Positions 1-8,573 of a stretch of 64,000 nucleotides of DNA are shown piece after piece (position 1 is the first letter of the stretch; each line of letters begins with the position of its first letter). This DNA comes from Planctomycetota bacterium (GTDB lineage Bacteria > Planctomycetota > Phycisphaerae > UBA1845 > UTPLA1). The notes below the pieces were generated by a model. It was not told the origin of the DNA and ran no database searches. It saw only the letters and a program-made list of their open reading frames with translations. The DNA is taken from the NCBI GenBank assembly GCA_015654675.1, contig JAATGM010000039.1, positions 59,147 to 123,146 of the forward strand, written 5' to 3'. A program made the position numbers and the translations under genes.

Positions 1-204
1 GAGGCGGATTCGGCGGAAACGCCGGCGGCATCGCCCAGCCCGCAGGCCGAGTACCAGGCGGCGTCTTCAGCGGGTTTCCTGAGCGGTGGTCCCACCTACG
101 TGCGGCCGTTGATGTCCGGAATTCTGGCCGGACTGTTCTTTGCACTCATGCATCGGATGTTCAAGGGCGGCCGGCGGCGTGCGGCGGTCGAATCGGCGAG
201 CTGA
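1..204 (+). CDS. C-terminal end of a membrane protein (5' truncated by the window)
   Basis: An open frame runs from base 1 to a TGA at 202-204; its start lies outside the window. The 67 visible residues begin with an Ala/Pro/Ser-rich stretch. A hydrophobic segment at about residues 38-50 (LMSGILAGLFFALM) follows, and then a basic tail (KGGRRR), which suggests a C-terminal membrane helix with a cytoplasmic positive end. No family is recognisable from this tail. The next gene starts 42 bases downstream on the same strand. Confidence 0.55.
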   Translation, partial: EADSAETPAASPSPQAEYQAASSAGFLSGGPTYVRPLMSGILAGLFFALMHRMFKGGRRRAAVESAS

Positions 205-246
205 CGGCTTCTCCGTCGGCGATTCAAGCATACATTTCGGGGTTTC

Positions 247-1392
247 ATGCGGCGCGTGCTGCTGCTGGTAACGGATTTGCAGCCGGGCGGCACACCGCTG
301 CGGATCGTGCGGACGGCGCGCGAGCTGCCAAAATATGGATTTGAGCCGGTGGTGGGGTGTTTGGCGGCGGCGGGGCCACTATCGGAGACGCTACGGGGGG
401 AGGGGATTGAGACGTTTGCTTGCGATGCGCGACATCGACTGGATGTCGGGGCCCTATCGAGGTTGGTAGGGATCGTTCGCCGTTACGATCCGGACATGAT
501 CCACTCGACCTTGTTTCATTCGAACGTTGCGGCGCGGATGGTGGGGCGTAGCGGCCGAGCGCGGCCAATCGTGACGGGTAGCGCGACGATCGAGATTGAA
601 CGACGGACGCACCGGCTTGGGGAAGCGCTGACATCGGGATTTTCGGATTGGCATGTCGCTAACTCGGTTGCGGTGGCGGAGCATCTTTGCGAGGAGCTGG
701 GGTTTTCCCGCGAGCGGATGGTTGTGATCCCGAACGCGGTTGATGTGGGGCGGATCGATGCGGCCGCGCCGATCGACCGGCGCGAGTGGGGGATCGCGAG
801 CGATCGGCCAATGGTCGTCTGGGTCGGGCGAATGGATGTGGTGAAGGGGCTCGACACGCTGTTGGACGCGATTGAGCTGGTGCGGTGCGAGCGGGCTTGT
901 TCGCTGGTTTTGTGCGGCGACGGGCCGGAGCGGGGGCGGGTTGAGGCACGGGCCGGCGGATTGGCGGACATCCACTTCGTGGGGTGGCAGGCGGCGCCGG
1001 CGGCGTGGTTGAAGGCGGCCGATGTGATGGTTTTTCCGTCGCGAACCGAGGGATCGCCGAACGCCTTGTTGGAGGCGATGGCGGCTGGATGCGCGGTGGT
1101 GGCGAGCGATATTGCGCCGTGCCGGGAATTGATCGAGCCGGGCGTGAGCGGGGAATTGGCGGAGGTCGGCGATGCAACGGGCTTCGTGCGGGCCATCATA
1201 CGGCTGCTTGGAGATGCGGGGCTGCGGAGTCGAGAGGTTGAATCGGCGCGGCGGGCGGTTGAGGCGTCGCACGCGGTGGGGACGGTGATGTCAAAGTTAT
1301 CGGGCTTTTATGATTTGGTGCTTTGTGGGGGCACTGCCGCGAAAAGAATTCTTGCGCGTTACGAGCCGCCTGCAAACAATGGATTGACATGA
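247..1392 (+). CDS. GT4-family glycosyltransferase
   Basis: The 381-residue protein has the two-Rossmann GT-B layout of family 4 glycosyltransferases. The N-terminal half opens with a beta strand (VLLLVTDLQPGG) and a donor-side glycine loop. The C-terminal half contains VVWVGRMDVVKG, LCGDGPERG and the nucleotide-sugar EX7E motif (E268 to E276, in EGSPNALLE). These enzymes move a sugar from an NDP-sugar to a lipid or polysaccharide acceptor; the substrates cannot be read from sequence. There is no obvious Shine-Dalgarno before the ATG. It lies just upstream of the dcw cluster but is separated from mraZ by about 140 bases, so co-regulation is not implied. Confidence 0.85.
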   Translation: MRRVLLLVTDLQPGGTPLRIVRTARELPKYGFEPVVGCLAAAGPLSETLRGEGIETFACDARHRLDVGALSRLVGIVRRYDPDMIHSTLFHSNVAARMVGRSGRARPIVTGSATIEIERRTHRLGEALTSGFSDWHVANSVAVAEHLCEELGFSRERMVVIPNAVDVGRIDAAAPIDRREWGIASDRPMVVWVGRMDVVKGLDTLLDAIELVRCERACSLVLCGDGPERGRVEARAGGLADIHFVGWQAAPAAWLKAADVMVFPSRTEGSPNALLEAMAAGCAVVASDIAPCRELIEPGVSGELAEVGDATGFVRAIIRLLGDAGLRSREVESARRAVEASHAVGTVMSKLSGFYDLVLCGGTAAKRILARYEPPANNGLT

Positions 1393-1454
1393 CGTTCCGC
1401 CGGGGGAGTTGTTGTTAAATCCAGAGCGTGTTGAAAAGGTGATATTTTTTGCTT

Positions 1455-1470
1455 GTGGGTGTGGTGGGGA
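1455..1470 (+). promoter_or_regulatory. Possible MraZ-type operator (G-rich repeats upstream of mraZ)
   Basis: Two TGGGN words (TGGGT at 1456-1460 and TGGGG at 1465-1469) lie 61 bases before the mraZ ATG. MraZ proteins bind direct repeats of a TGGGN-like word in their own promoters; in E. coli the repeats are set 10 bases apart, whereas here the spacing is 9. A T-rich stretch (1445-1450) precedes the repeats and TGTATC (1474-1479) follows, but no strong -35/-10 pair is seen. Autoregulation is inferred from the known family and position only. Confidence 0.35.
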
Positions 1471-1530
1471 ATTGTGTATCTTTCGCCCTAGAAATCCCAC
1501 TCAGTGGTGATTTCTGGAAGCCGGTCCTTA

Positions 1531-2004
1531 ATGATCTTCTTCAATGGCGCACACGATCACACGATCGACGCAAAGAACCGACTGGCGATACCGTCGGAGT
1601 TTCGGGATCGGATCGATCCGACGCGTGACGGGAAAAAATTCTACATCGTTCCAGGATCGCCGCGGACTCGGCTCTGGATCTATACGCAGATCTACTTCGA
1701 GACGGTCGCGAGCGGGCTTGGCTCGGACCTGATTCGGGATTCGAACCTGCTCGCCTATGAGCAGAAGACATTTCCGCGGGTAGCGGACGCAGAACCGGAC
1801 TCACAGGGAAGGATCATCATTCCGGAGTGGATGTTGCGGAAGACCGGCCTGGGGCGCGAGGTCGTGGTCTGCGGAGTGCGGGATCACATGGAAGTGCGAC
1901 GCCGCGACGAGTGGGAGAAGGAGCTGGAAGAAGAGTGGGGCGTGGACCCCGAGCTGGCCTTCCGGGCGGGCAAAGCCGTCGAAGGAAGCCAGCGAGACAG
2001 GTAG
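1531..2004 (+). CDS. mraZ: MraZ, transcriptional regulator of the dcw cluster
   Basis: The 157-residue product begins MIFFNGAHDHTIDAKNRL, the typical MraZ opening. It carries two swapped-hairpin AbrB-like half-sites, marked by DAKNRLAIPSEF near the start and DSQGRIIIPEWM near residue 90. MraZ forms a ring-shaped oligomer that binds upstream repeats and represses division and cell wall genes. The ATG at 1531 is preferred over a GTG 27 bases upstream because family members start there and GGAAG (1516-1520) lies 10 bases ahead of it. It is the first gene of the cluster. Some 580 bases separate it from rsmH, which is long for this gene pair. Confidence 0.93.
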   Translation: MIFFNGAHDHTIDAKNRLAIPSEFRDRIDPTRDGKKFYIVPGSPRTRLWIYTQIYFETVASGLGSDLIRDSNLLAYEQKTFPRVADAEPDSQGRIIIPEWMLRKTGLGREVVVCGVRDHMEVRRRDEWEKELEEEWGVDPELAFRAGKAVEGSQRDR

Positions 2005-2291
2005 GGCGGCCAGGATGGCCCCCGGTTTTGGCGAAGGTGCGGTTCGGGCGGAGCCCGGCGGCCAAGTAACGACGAGGCAGCGAACGGAGTCGAGTCTGCT
2101 CGGCGGCGCGGTTGTCGGTTGTCCGACGTGACTATCAGTAACGCGCGGTGGGGAGACAGGAGGTCGTCGGCGAATCAGGGTTCGGACTGGTGACGCAGTC
2201 CGACGTGGGATCGACGCGGTTCCCGCCTGACTCGCCCTTCCATCGCCGTCTTCCGCCAGCACCGGAGTTCCTGACTTCTCCGGAGCCGGCC

Positions 2292-2327
2292 GGGAACGCA
2301 TCGCTCAGACGCGGACGATGCGTTCCC
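2292..2327. repeat. REP-like palindrome, 12-bp perfect stem
   Basis: GGGAACGCATCG (2292-2303) is followed by a 12-base loop and then by its exact reverse complement CGATGCGTTCCC (2316-2327). There is no T-run next to it, so it is not an ordinary terminator. Its form fits a repetitive extragenic palindrome; RAYT remnants elsewhere in the window make that plausible. Whether it recurs in the genome cannot be seen here. Confidence 0.6.
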
Positions 2328-2378
2328 CGAACTTAGGGTTGGTCGCGACTGGGCGACCCATCAGAATGACCGTGTTGT

Positions 2379-2425
2379 GGTGGCCTTCGGCTGTCAAGGA
2401 TGATGGCCGGGGCCACCGGTTTTTT
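2379..2425 (+). terminator. Rho-independent terminator-like hairpin between mraZ and rsmH
   Basis: GGTGGCC (2379-2385) pairs with GGCCACC (2411-2417). An inner CGGC/GCCG pair (2388-2391 with 2406-2409) extends the stem across a small bulge, and T6 follows at 2420-2425. It lies 375 bases after mraZ and 160 bases before rsmH, so it could end the mraZ transcript or act as an attenuator of the dcw operon. Confidence 0.5.
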
Positions 2426-2586
2426 GTGATCGCAATCCTTTCGACCACAATTCAGTATAGCCAGCCGGGATAATAGGTTGGGGCGAGTTTTGTCGCAAGC
2501 GTCGGCAGGGCTCCTACTGATATTGATGCTTTGCAACCTTCGCAACGACCGATGCATAGGGCTGCACTCGACGACGCGAGGTAGAT

Positions 2587-3516
2587 GTGCCGGGCGGAAT
2601 TGATGAGCACGTCCCAGTTCTGGTGGATGAGGTTTTGGCGGCCATCGTGCCGGTTGCGAAGACGCTCATCGTCGATTGCACCGTCGGGCTTGGGGGACAC
2701 TCGCGGGCGCTATTAGAGGCGACACCCGCGAGTGTGAATCTGATCGGATTAGATGCAGATGCGGGGAATTTGGAGCGGGCGGCGGAGAATCTGCGGCCAT
2801 TTGGGGCGCGGGTGCAGCTTAGACTCGGGAATTTCACCAGCGTCGCCAGTATTGTCGGAAGTGGCGCGGCGGATGCCCTGCTGGCGGATTTGGGGGTGAG
2901 CAGCAACCAGATTTCGGACCCACGTCGCGGACTGAGCTTCGAGGTGGATGGTCCGCTGGACATGCGACTGGATCAGCGATCGGGTCCGACGGCGGCTGAC
3001 CTTGTCAATGATTTGGACGAGGAAGCGCTGGCAAATCTACTTTACGTGCAGAGCCAGGAACGCAGCAGCCGAAGAATTGCGAAGCGGATCTGTGCTGCGC
3101 GGCGCATGGGCCGGCTGAACAGCACTGTTTTGCTTGCGCGGATCGTGGCCGAGGCAGTCGGCCCGCGTCCTTTCGGACGGGCCGGACGAATCCATCCCGC
3201 GACGCGGACGTTTATGGCGTTGCGAATGGCGGTCAACCGAGAAGGCGAGTCGCTGGCAGCATTGCTGCGGCAGGTCCCGATGGTTTTGAGAGCCGGCGGT
3301 CGTGCCGCGATCATCAGCTTTCACAGCGGCGAGGACCGGCTGGTGAAGGAAGAATTTCGGATGCTTTCACGCGCGGGGCAATTTGGACTGGTGACCCGCA
3401 AGCCGATCTCCGCGAGCGCGGAGGAAGCGGCGCGAAACGCGCGCAGCCGATCGGCGAAGCTGCGCGTGGCAGAGAAACTGGAAGAACAACTGTCCGATGG
3501 GAACGCAGTCGAGTAA
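2587..3516 (+). CDS. rsmH: RsmH (MraW), 16S rRNA m4C1402 N4-methyltransferase
   Basis: RsmH methylates the N4 of C1402 in 16S rRNA, in the decoding centre. The 309-residue protein shows the family pattern: an N-terminal EHVPVLVDEVL; the SAM-binding motif DCTVGLGGHS from D30; DALLADLGVSSNQISDPRRG; an inserted helical domain with NREGESLAALL; and near the C-terminus GGRAAIISFHSGEDRLVK. It starts with GTG; an in-frame TAG at 2557-2559 limits any extension. Its place after mraZ is the standard dcw order. Confidence 0.95.
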   Translation: MPGGIDEHVPVLVDEVLAAIVPVAKTLIVDCTVGLGGHSRALLEATPASVNLIGLDADAGNLERAAENLRPFGARVQLRLGNFTSVASIVGSGAADALLADLGVSSNQISDPRRGLSFEVDGPLDMRLDQRSGPTAADLVNDLDEEALANLLYVQSQERSSRRIAKRICAARRMGRLNSTVLLARIVAEAVGPRPFGRAGRIHPATRTFMALRMAVNREGESLAALLRQVPMVLRAGGRAAIISFHSGEDRLVKEEFRMLSRAGQFGLVTRKPISASAEEAARNARSRSAKLRVAEKLEEQLSDGNAVE

Positions 3517-3540
3517 GTTCTCGCGGACACGGAGGTTTCG

Positions 3541-4806
3541 GTGATGACGAAAGAGACGAAGATCGGCCTGTTGGTGGGGCTGGCGTTCATCATCCTGTTT
3601 GCGATCATCCTTTCGGAGAAGGGTGCGGGGCCGCGGCCACAGGGAACGCCGCAGTTTACGCAAGTGGATCACGCGCGCGGCGGGACCGAGCGAACCGGAT
3701 CCACACTGGTGGATGCGGGCAAGCTGCCGCTGCCGGTTGAACCGGTGACGAACGAATCGCGGCTTGCGCGGACGAAACCGGCGAAGGCGCTGGGGAACGG
3801 CAACGCGCTGGCGCGGCACGATTCGAAAGCGGATGAGTTGTCGTTGCCGACGCTGGAGCCGGCGTTAATTGGCGGTAAGACGGAAAACAGTTCGCCGACG
3901 ACGATCGAGAAGCCGGCAGTAGTCGGCAGTGATTCTGGCAAAACGACAGAGCTGGCTTCGGCCGGCAGCGCTCCGCGGAGCGTCGACTCGGCGCTCGAGA
4001 ACGCTCTGAATCGGACGAGCTTGACGGCACGGACGGAGAGTTCGACATCGCTGGATTCGGCGGCGAAGTTCCCGGCTCCGCCGACGAAGGAGTTCGAGGC
4101 GGCGTTTGAATCGACGCCGAAGGGCCGGACCTACGTTGTGCAGCAGGGCGACACGCTCATGATGATCGCCCGCCGGAACTACGGAATCGGAACTCCGTCG
4201 GCGATCGACGCGATCGTGAAGGCGAACGGCAAGACGATCAAGAATGCGCATTCGATCCGCGTGGGGCAGAAGCTGACGATTCCGCAGACGGACAAGCTGG
4301 CACTGGTGGACGAGACGACAAAGAAAGAATCGGCGACGCCGGATGACCGGATCTTCATTGAGCCGGTTGACTCGAATAACAACGTCATCGATACGGAGAA
4401 GCCCGAGACGAAGGTCGCGGATTCGGCGAAGTCGAAGAGCGAGAGCCACCTCGGGACAAGCGGCGAGACGAAGACGCCCAAGACGGACGCGGTGGCGCGG
4501 GCAACGGGCGACAAGACGCGCGAGTTGAAGAGCGACAAGCCGGGCGACGCAAAAGCGGCGGCGGCGCGCGTGTACGAAGTGAAGCCGAAGGACACGCTGC
4601 AGCGGATCGCGCGGCGCGAGCTCGGGGATGCGAAGCGATACAAGGAAATTGAGGAACTGAACCGACAGCTCCTCGGCCGGAAGAGCAGATTGAAGCCGGG
4701 CATGAAGCTTCGTCTACCGGGCAAGGATTCGGCCTCGACCACGTTGGGCGGGGAGAGCGAAGCGTCGGCACGGCGGAGCGCGGCCATTGAGATGGCGGCG
4801 CGCTAG
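3541..4806 (+). CDS. Membrane-anchored double-LysM protein inside the dcw cluster
   Basis: The protein (420-421 residues, GTG 3541 or ATG 3544) has an N-terminal membrane helix (GLLVGLAFIILFAIIL), a long low-complexity Ser/Thr/Lys linker, and two LysM domains at about residues 196-245 (VVQQGDTLMMIARRNYG) and 343-394 (VKPKDTLQRIARREL). LysM domains bind N-acetylglucosamine in peptidoglycan. It lies 24 bases after rsmH and 39 bases before the ftsL-like gene, where most bacteria have no extra gene. It has no visible catalytic domain, so a structural or septal role is inferred. Confidence 0.85.
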   Translation: MMTKETKIGLLVGLAFIILFAIILSEKGAGPRPQGTPQFTQVDHARGGTERTGSTLVDAGKLPLPVEPVTNESRLARTKPAKALGNGNALARHDSKADELSLPTLEPALIGGKTENSSPTTIEKPAVVGSDSGKTTELASAGSAPRSVDSALENALNRTSLTARTESSTSLDSAAKFPAPPTKEFEAAFESTPKGRTYVVQQGDTLMMIARRNYGIGTPSAIDAIVKANGKTIKNAHSIRVGQKLTIPQTDKLALVDETTKKESATPDDRIFIEPVDSNNNVIDTEKPETKVADSAKSKSESHLGTSGETKTPKTDAVARATGDKTRELKSDKPGDAKAAAARVYEVKPKDTLQRIARRELGDAKRYKEIEELNRQLLGRKSRLKPGMKLRLPGKDSASTTLGGESEASARRSAAIEMAAR

Positions 4807-4845
4807 TCTGCGGCGACGATCGAGATTCCCGCGGCGGTAGGCAGG

Positions 4846-5166
4846 ATGCCAGACACCAGCCGCACGATGACCATTCCGCGGGCCCTGCTGGTCCTGGCGA
4901 TGCTGACGGGAGTCGGCATCGCTCTGGTGCTTTTACGGGCTGAGACGGCGCGCGCGGCGAATCGCGTGCAGCGGCTGCACCAGGAACAGTCACAGTTGAA
5001 GCACCGTTTGTGGGGATATGAGATGGAACTCGCACGGCTGCGCGCGCCGCAACGGATTCAGGAGCGCGCGGCTGAACTGGGAATCGACGCGCACCCGCCC
5101 GCCGTCGACCAGCCCCCCGGTCCGCGGAAGTCCGCGCCAACCGGGCCGAGGACAGGGGGCGACTAA
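4846..5166 (+). CDS. ftsL: FtsL-like division protein
   Basis: This is a small bitopic protein of 106 residues: a short cytoplasmic N-terminus, one membrane helix at about residues 13-30, and then a coiled coil rich in Gln/Arg/Leu. The coiled coil ends in ERAAELGI, the conserved close of FtsL/DivIC proteins (typically ArekLGM). FtsL joins FtsB and FtsQ to activate FtsW-FtsI at the septum. FtsL sequences diverge strongly, so the call rests on topology, the ELG(I/M) motif and position between rsmH/LysM and ftsI. The Pro-rich tail after the motif is longer than usual. Confidence 0.75.
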   Translation: MPDTSRTMTIPRALLVLAMLTGVGIALVLLRAETARAANRVQRLHQEQSQLKHRLWGYEMELARLRAPQRIQERAAELGIDAHPPAVDQPPGPRKSAPTGPRTGGD

Positions 5167-5169
5167 CGC

Positions 5170-5174
5170 AGGGA
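5170..5174 (+). promoter_or_regulatory. Ribosome binding site that fixes the ftsI start
   Basis: AGGGA lies 8 bases before GTG 5183. The reading frame stays open back to 5018, but a start there would overlap ftsL by about 150 bases and add an unrelated basic leader. The site and the membrane helix just after GTG 5183 support the shorter gene. Confidence 0.6.
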
Positions 5175-5182
5175 CGCGTGTC

Positions 5183-6931
5183 GTGCGGCTTAAGTCATCG
5201 TACGTATCGGGACAGTTACTGATGAGTCTGCTGATCGTGGCGCTGCTTGCGCTGGTCGGCCGGCTGGTGTTTATCAATACGAGCCAGGGCGCGAAGCTGC
5301 TGGCGCGGACTTACGAGCAGCAACGCTCGGTGGTTCCGCTGCCGGCGCGGCGCGGGCTGATTGTGGATGCGGCCGGGCGAATCATGGCGGGGACTTCGCT
5401 GCAACTCAGCGTGTTCGCCGATCCGAAACTGATGCCGGACAAGCAGGAGGCGGCGGCGGATGTGGGGCGGATTCTGGATGTTCCGGCGGCGGAACTCGGG
5501 CAGGATCTGGTTGCGGCGGGGAATCGGCGGTTTTTCGTCGTACGGAAGAAGATTTCCGAGGATCAGGCGGCTGCGCTGAAAAAGGCGCGGGTGGGCGGGA
5601 TCGGTGTATTTGAGGAGCCCTATCGCACTTATCCGCTGGGGTCGCTGGCTTCGCAGGTGATGGGTTTTGTTTCGAGTGACGGGCGCGGACTGGGCGGAAT
5701 TGAGAGCCAGTGTGAGGATTGGTTGCGCGGCGAGGCCGGGCTGAAGACGATTATCTGCGACGCGGGGCGACGGGCATTTTGGTTGGCGGAGGATGGCTAT
5801 CAGCCGCCGCGCGACGGGTATCACGTTGTTCTGACGATTGACGCGGTGATTCAGGCGGCGGCCGAGCGCGAGGTGCAGGCGGCGATCGAGAAGTATCACG
5901 CGGAATCGGGCGTGGCGGTGGTGATGGATCCGCGGAGCGGGGCGATCCTGGCGCTGGCCAATGTTCCGACGTTCGATCCGAACCATTTTGGGGATTACGC
6001 GGACGGGTCGCAGTGGCGGTATCGGAATCGGGCGATCACCGATCCGATTGAGCCGGGCAGTACGTTCAAGCCGTTTATTGCGGCCTGGGCGCTGGCGGAG
6101 AAGGCGACTCGACTGGGCGAAGTATTTGATTGCGAGTCGGGAGCGTGGCGCGACGGGGCGCGGCTGCTTCACGACCACCACCCGTATGCCAGTCTTTCGT
6201 TTGAGGACATCCTGGCGAAGTCGAGCAACATCGGGATGGCGAAGATCGGCAAGCGGCTTGGCAATAAGAAGATGCAAGCGGCGCTGAAGGCGTTCGGGTT
6301 TGGGTCGAAGTCGGGAATTGATCTGGACGGCGAGGCGGCGGGAATCGTGCGGCCACCGCATCAGTGGAACAGCTTTTCGACGACTTCGATCCCGATGGGG
6401 CAGGAAGTCGGCGTGACGCCGCTGCAGCTGGCGCGGGCGTTCTGCGTATTTGCCAACGGCGGCATGCTGGTCGAGCCGTTTGTGATCCGGGCCGTGCTGG
6501 CTTCGGATGGGGGCGTTGTGCAGGAGCATCGTCCGCCAGCACCGAAGCGGGCGCTCTCGAAGTCGATTGTGGCAACGATGAAGGATACGGTGCTGACGGG
6601 GGTTGTGAATCACGGAACCGGGACGACCGCGGCGTTGACGCACTATCAGGTGTTCGGGAAGACCGGAACGGCGCAGATTCCGAAGCAGGGGGGCGGTGGG
6701 TATGTTCCGGACGCCTATGTGAGCTCGTTCATCGGGGCGGCGCCGGCGGATGATCCGCGGCTGGTGGTGGTGGTTTGCATCACGAAACCAAAGAAGTCGA
6801 TCGGTTACTACGGCGGCACGGTGGCTGCGCCGGCGGCGCGGCAGATCCTTGCGTCGGCGCTGGCGTATATGCAGGTACCGCAGGAGCGCGAGGGGCCGAC
6901 GGAGTACGCCGGGCTGACCGGCGGCGATTGA
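5183..6931 (+). CDS. ftsI: FtsI-type class B penicillin-binding protein (septal transpeptidase)
   Basis: FtsI cross-links septal peptidoglycan as the partner of FtsW. The 582-residue protein has an N-terminal membrane anchor (MSLLIVALLALVGRLVF), a PBP dimer domain, and a transpeptidase domain with all three active-site motifs: SxxK at S293-K296 (GSTFKPF), SxN at S347-N349, and KTG at 493-495 (GKTGTAQ). The GTG 5183 start is chosen from the upstream AGGGA. It ends at 6931, and a promoter-like stretch precedes murE. No PASTA domains are present. Cell-wall transpeptidation by a classical PBP is notable because many other planctomycetes have reduced division machinery. Confidence 0.93.
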   Translation: MRLKSSYVSGQLLMSLLIVALLALVGRLVFINTSQGAKLLARTYEQQRSVVPLPARRGLIVDAAGRIMAGTSLQLSVFADPKLMPDKQEAAADVGRILDVPAAELGQDLVAAGNRRFFVVRKKISEDQAAALKKARVGGIGVFEEPYRTYPLGSLASQVMGFVSSDGRGLGGIESQCEDWLRGEAGLKTIICDAGRRAFWLAEDGYQPPRDGYHVVLTIDAVIQAAAEREVQAAIEKYHAESGVAVVMDPRSGAILALANVPTFDPNHFGDYADGSQWRYRNRAITDPIEPGSTFKPFIAAWALAEKATRLGEVFDCESGAWRDGARLLHDHHPYASLSFEDILAKSSNIGMAKIGKRLGNKKMQAALKAFGFGSKSGIDLDGEAAGIVRPPHQWNSFSTTSIPMGQEVGVTPLQLARAFCVFANGGMLVEPFVIRAVLASDGGVVQEHRPPAPKRALSKSIVATMKDTVLTGVVNHGTGTTAALTHYQVFGKTGTAQIPKQGGGGYVPDAYVSSFIGAAPADDPRLVVVVCITKPKKSIGYYGGTVAAPAARQILASALAYMQVPQEREGPTEYAGLTGGD

Positions 6932-6948
6932 ATCGTCGGGCGTCGCTT

Positions 6949-6974
6949 CCGTCCGGTCGCGGGTTTGCTACACT
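6949..6974 (+). promoter_or_regulatory. Promoter-like element upstream of murE sharing an 11-mer with the murC upstream region
   Basis: CCGTCCGGTCG (6949-6959) is followed 9 bases later by TACACT (6969-6974), which could serve as a -10 element. The same 11-mer occurs at 13576-13586 upstream of murC, followed 7 bases later by TAGCAT. Both lie in the only two gene gaps inside the mur genes. Promoter function is inferred; no mapped start exists. Confidence 0.35.
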
Positions 6975-7061
6975 TCGGCCGTGCGGGGCGCGGTACGCGT
7001 AAGGAGACGCGGCGTTCGGCGCGGGTCGAGGCGCGGGGCGGGAAAGAAGAATCGAAAACAG

Positions 7062-8573
7062 ATGAGCGCGGTCGAGGTCGAACAAGCCGGTCGTACCATG
7101 CCGATGGCCGAGTTGTGCAGGCGGGCGCTGCACGTCGGCGGATTCACATCGAAGCCAATTCTTGGAATTACGGATGATTCGCGGCGCGTGCGGCCGGGAT
7201 GGCTGTATGTCGCGATGAAAGGGACGCGCGTCGACGGGCATGATTTTGTGCCGCAGGCGGCGGCGGCGGGCGCGGCGGCTGTGGTCGTCGAGCGGCCGGT
7301 GGGCGCGCCGGCGGGCGTGACAGAATTGATTGTTCCGGATTCGGCGCATGCGCTGGCGAAACTGACGGCGAGTTGGACGGGGCTGGATCGACTTCAGGCG
7401 GAGCGGAAGCTCCGCGTGCTGGGGATTACGGGAACGAACGGGAAGAGCACGTTTGTCTTCATGACGCGGGCGCTGCTGAACGCGGCGGGATCGCCGACGG
7501 CGATGATCGGGACGGTGATGTATGACCTGGTGGGGCGGCAGGTGCCGGCTCCATTGACGACGCCGCCGGCAGTGGAATTGAGCGAATATCTCGTGGAGGC
7601 GGCGCGGGCGGGGGCGCGGTTTGCGACGATGGAGGTTTCGTCGATCAGTCTGGATCAGCGGCGGGTGGACGGGATCGACTACGAGGTGGCGGTTTTTTCG
7701 AATCTGACGGGCGACCATCTCGACTATCACGGGACGATGGCGAATTACTTCCTCGCGAAGAAGCGGCTGTTTGATGGGCTGCGGGCGGATGCGACGGCGG
7801 TGGTGAACATCGATGATCCGCAGGGAGAGTTGATTGTCGCCGATTGCCGGGCGCGGGTGATTCGATACGGGTTCAACGATCGCGCGGAATTGCGGGCGGA
7901 GTTGCTGGAGTCGAGCGCGACGGGGACGCGGTTTCTGCTGCACTTTGGCGGCAACGCGATGGAGCTTTCGACGGCGCTGGTCGGGCGGCACAACGTTTAT
8001 AACGCGATGGGGGCGGCCGGGGCGATGCTGGCGGTTGGGCTGGATGTGGAGACGATTCGGCATGGGCTGGCGGGCGTGCGGCGCGTGCCGGGGCGGCTGG
8101 AGCGCGTGGAGGTTTTGGGCGGCGATGTGAATGTATTTGTGGATTACGCGCATTCGGATGATGCGCTGGATAACGTGCTGCGTGCGGTGCGGCCGCTGAC
8201 GCGCGGGCGACTCTGGTGCGTTTTTGGGTGCGGGGGGGATCGGGACAAGTCGAAGCGGCCGCGAATGGCGGCGGTGGCGGCGAAGCGAGCGGACGCGGTG
8301 GTGGTGACCAGCGACAATCCGCGAACCGAGTCGCCGCAGACGATTATTGACGAAGTCGTGGCGGGGTTTCCGGCGGACAAGCCGGCGGCGCTGGTTGAAC
8401 AAGATCGGGCGAATGCGATCGGCGAGGCGGTGGCGCGGGCGGGTGCCGGCGACACGATTCTGATCGCGGGCAAGGGGCATGAGGATTACCAGATCATCGG
8501 GACGGAGAAAATCCATTTCGACGATGTGGAAGTGGCGCGGGCCGCGTTGCTGCGGCGGGTGGCGGGGCGATGA
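7062..8573 (+). CDS. murE: MurE, UDP-MurNAc-L-Ala-D-Glu:meso-diaminopimelate ligase
   Basis: MurE adds the third residue of the peptidoglycan stem peptide in the cytoplasm. The 503-residue product (ATG 7062) has the Mur ligase ATP loop GITGTNGKST at 121-130, the central NLTGDHLDYHGTM, and DNPR at 418-421. DNPR is the signature of enzymes that use meso-diaminopimelate rather than lysine. The frame is open back to GTG 6981, but the added segment is Arg-rich and unlike the family. ATG 7098 is another possible start, because the MurE-like sequence begins at MAELCRRALHVGG. The stop overlaps the murF start by ATGA. Confidence 0.94.
   Translation: MSAVEVEQAGRTMPMAELCRRALHVGGFTSKPILGITDDSRRVRPGWLYVAMKGTRVDGHDFVPQAAAAGAAAVVVERPVGAPAGVTELIVPDSAHALAKLTASWTGLDRLQAERKLRVLGITGTNGKSTFVFMTRALLNAAGSPTAMIGTVMYDLVGRQVPAPLTTPPAVELSEYLVEAARAGARFATMEVSSISLDQRRVDGIDYEVAVFSNLTGDHLDYHGTMANYFLAKKRLFDGLRADATAVVNIDDPQGELIVADCRARVIRYGFNDRAELRAELLESSATGTRFLLHFGGNAMELSTALVGRHNVYNAMGAAGAMLAVGLDVETIRHGLAGVRRVPGRLERVEVLGGDVNVFVDYAHSDDALDNVLRAVRPLTRGRLWCVFGCGGDRDKSKRPRMAAVAAKRADAVVVTSDNPRTESPQTIIDEVVAGFPADKPAALVEQDRANAIGEAVARAGAGDTILIAGKGHEDYQIIGTEKIHFDDVEVARAALLRRVAGR

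Larger units (their letters stand above)
2005..2586 (+). other. mraZ-rsmH intergenic region with palindrome and terminator-like hairpin
   Basis: This is 582 bases without a convincing gene in a cluster that is otherwise tightly packed. It holds a perfect 12-bp inverted repeat (2292-2327) and a hairpin followed by T6 (2379-2425), listed separately. The first 80 bases after mraZ continue the same codon-like composition but are interrupted by stops. No tRNA or small RNA fold was recognised. Confidence 0.6.

Noticed and set aside
1504..1530. Longer mraZ start at GTG 1504
   Set aside because: It adds nine residues not found in MraZ proteins; ATG 1531 has the better ribosome binding site.
5216..6643. 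Minus-strand frame of 475 residues opposite ftsI
   Set aside because: Arg/His/Pro-rich composition typical of an antisense shadow in a high-GC gene; ftsI motifs are intact on the other strand.
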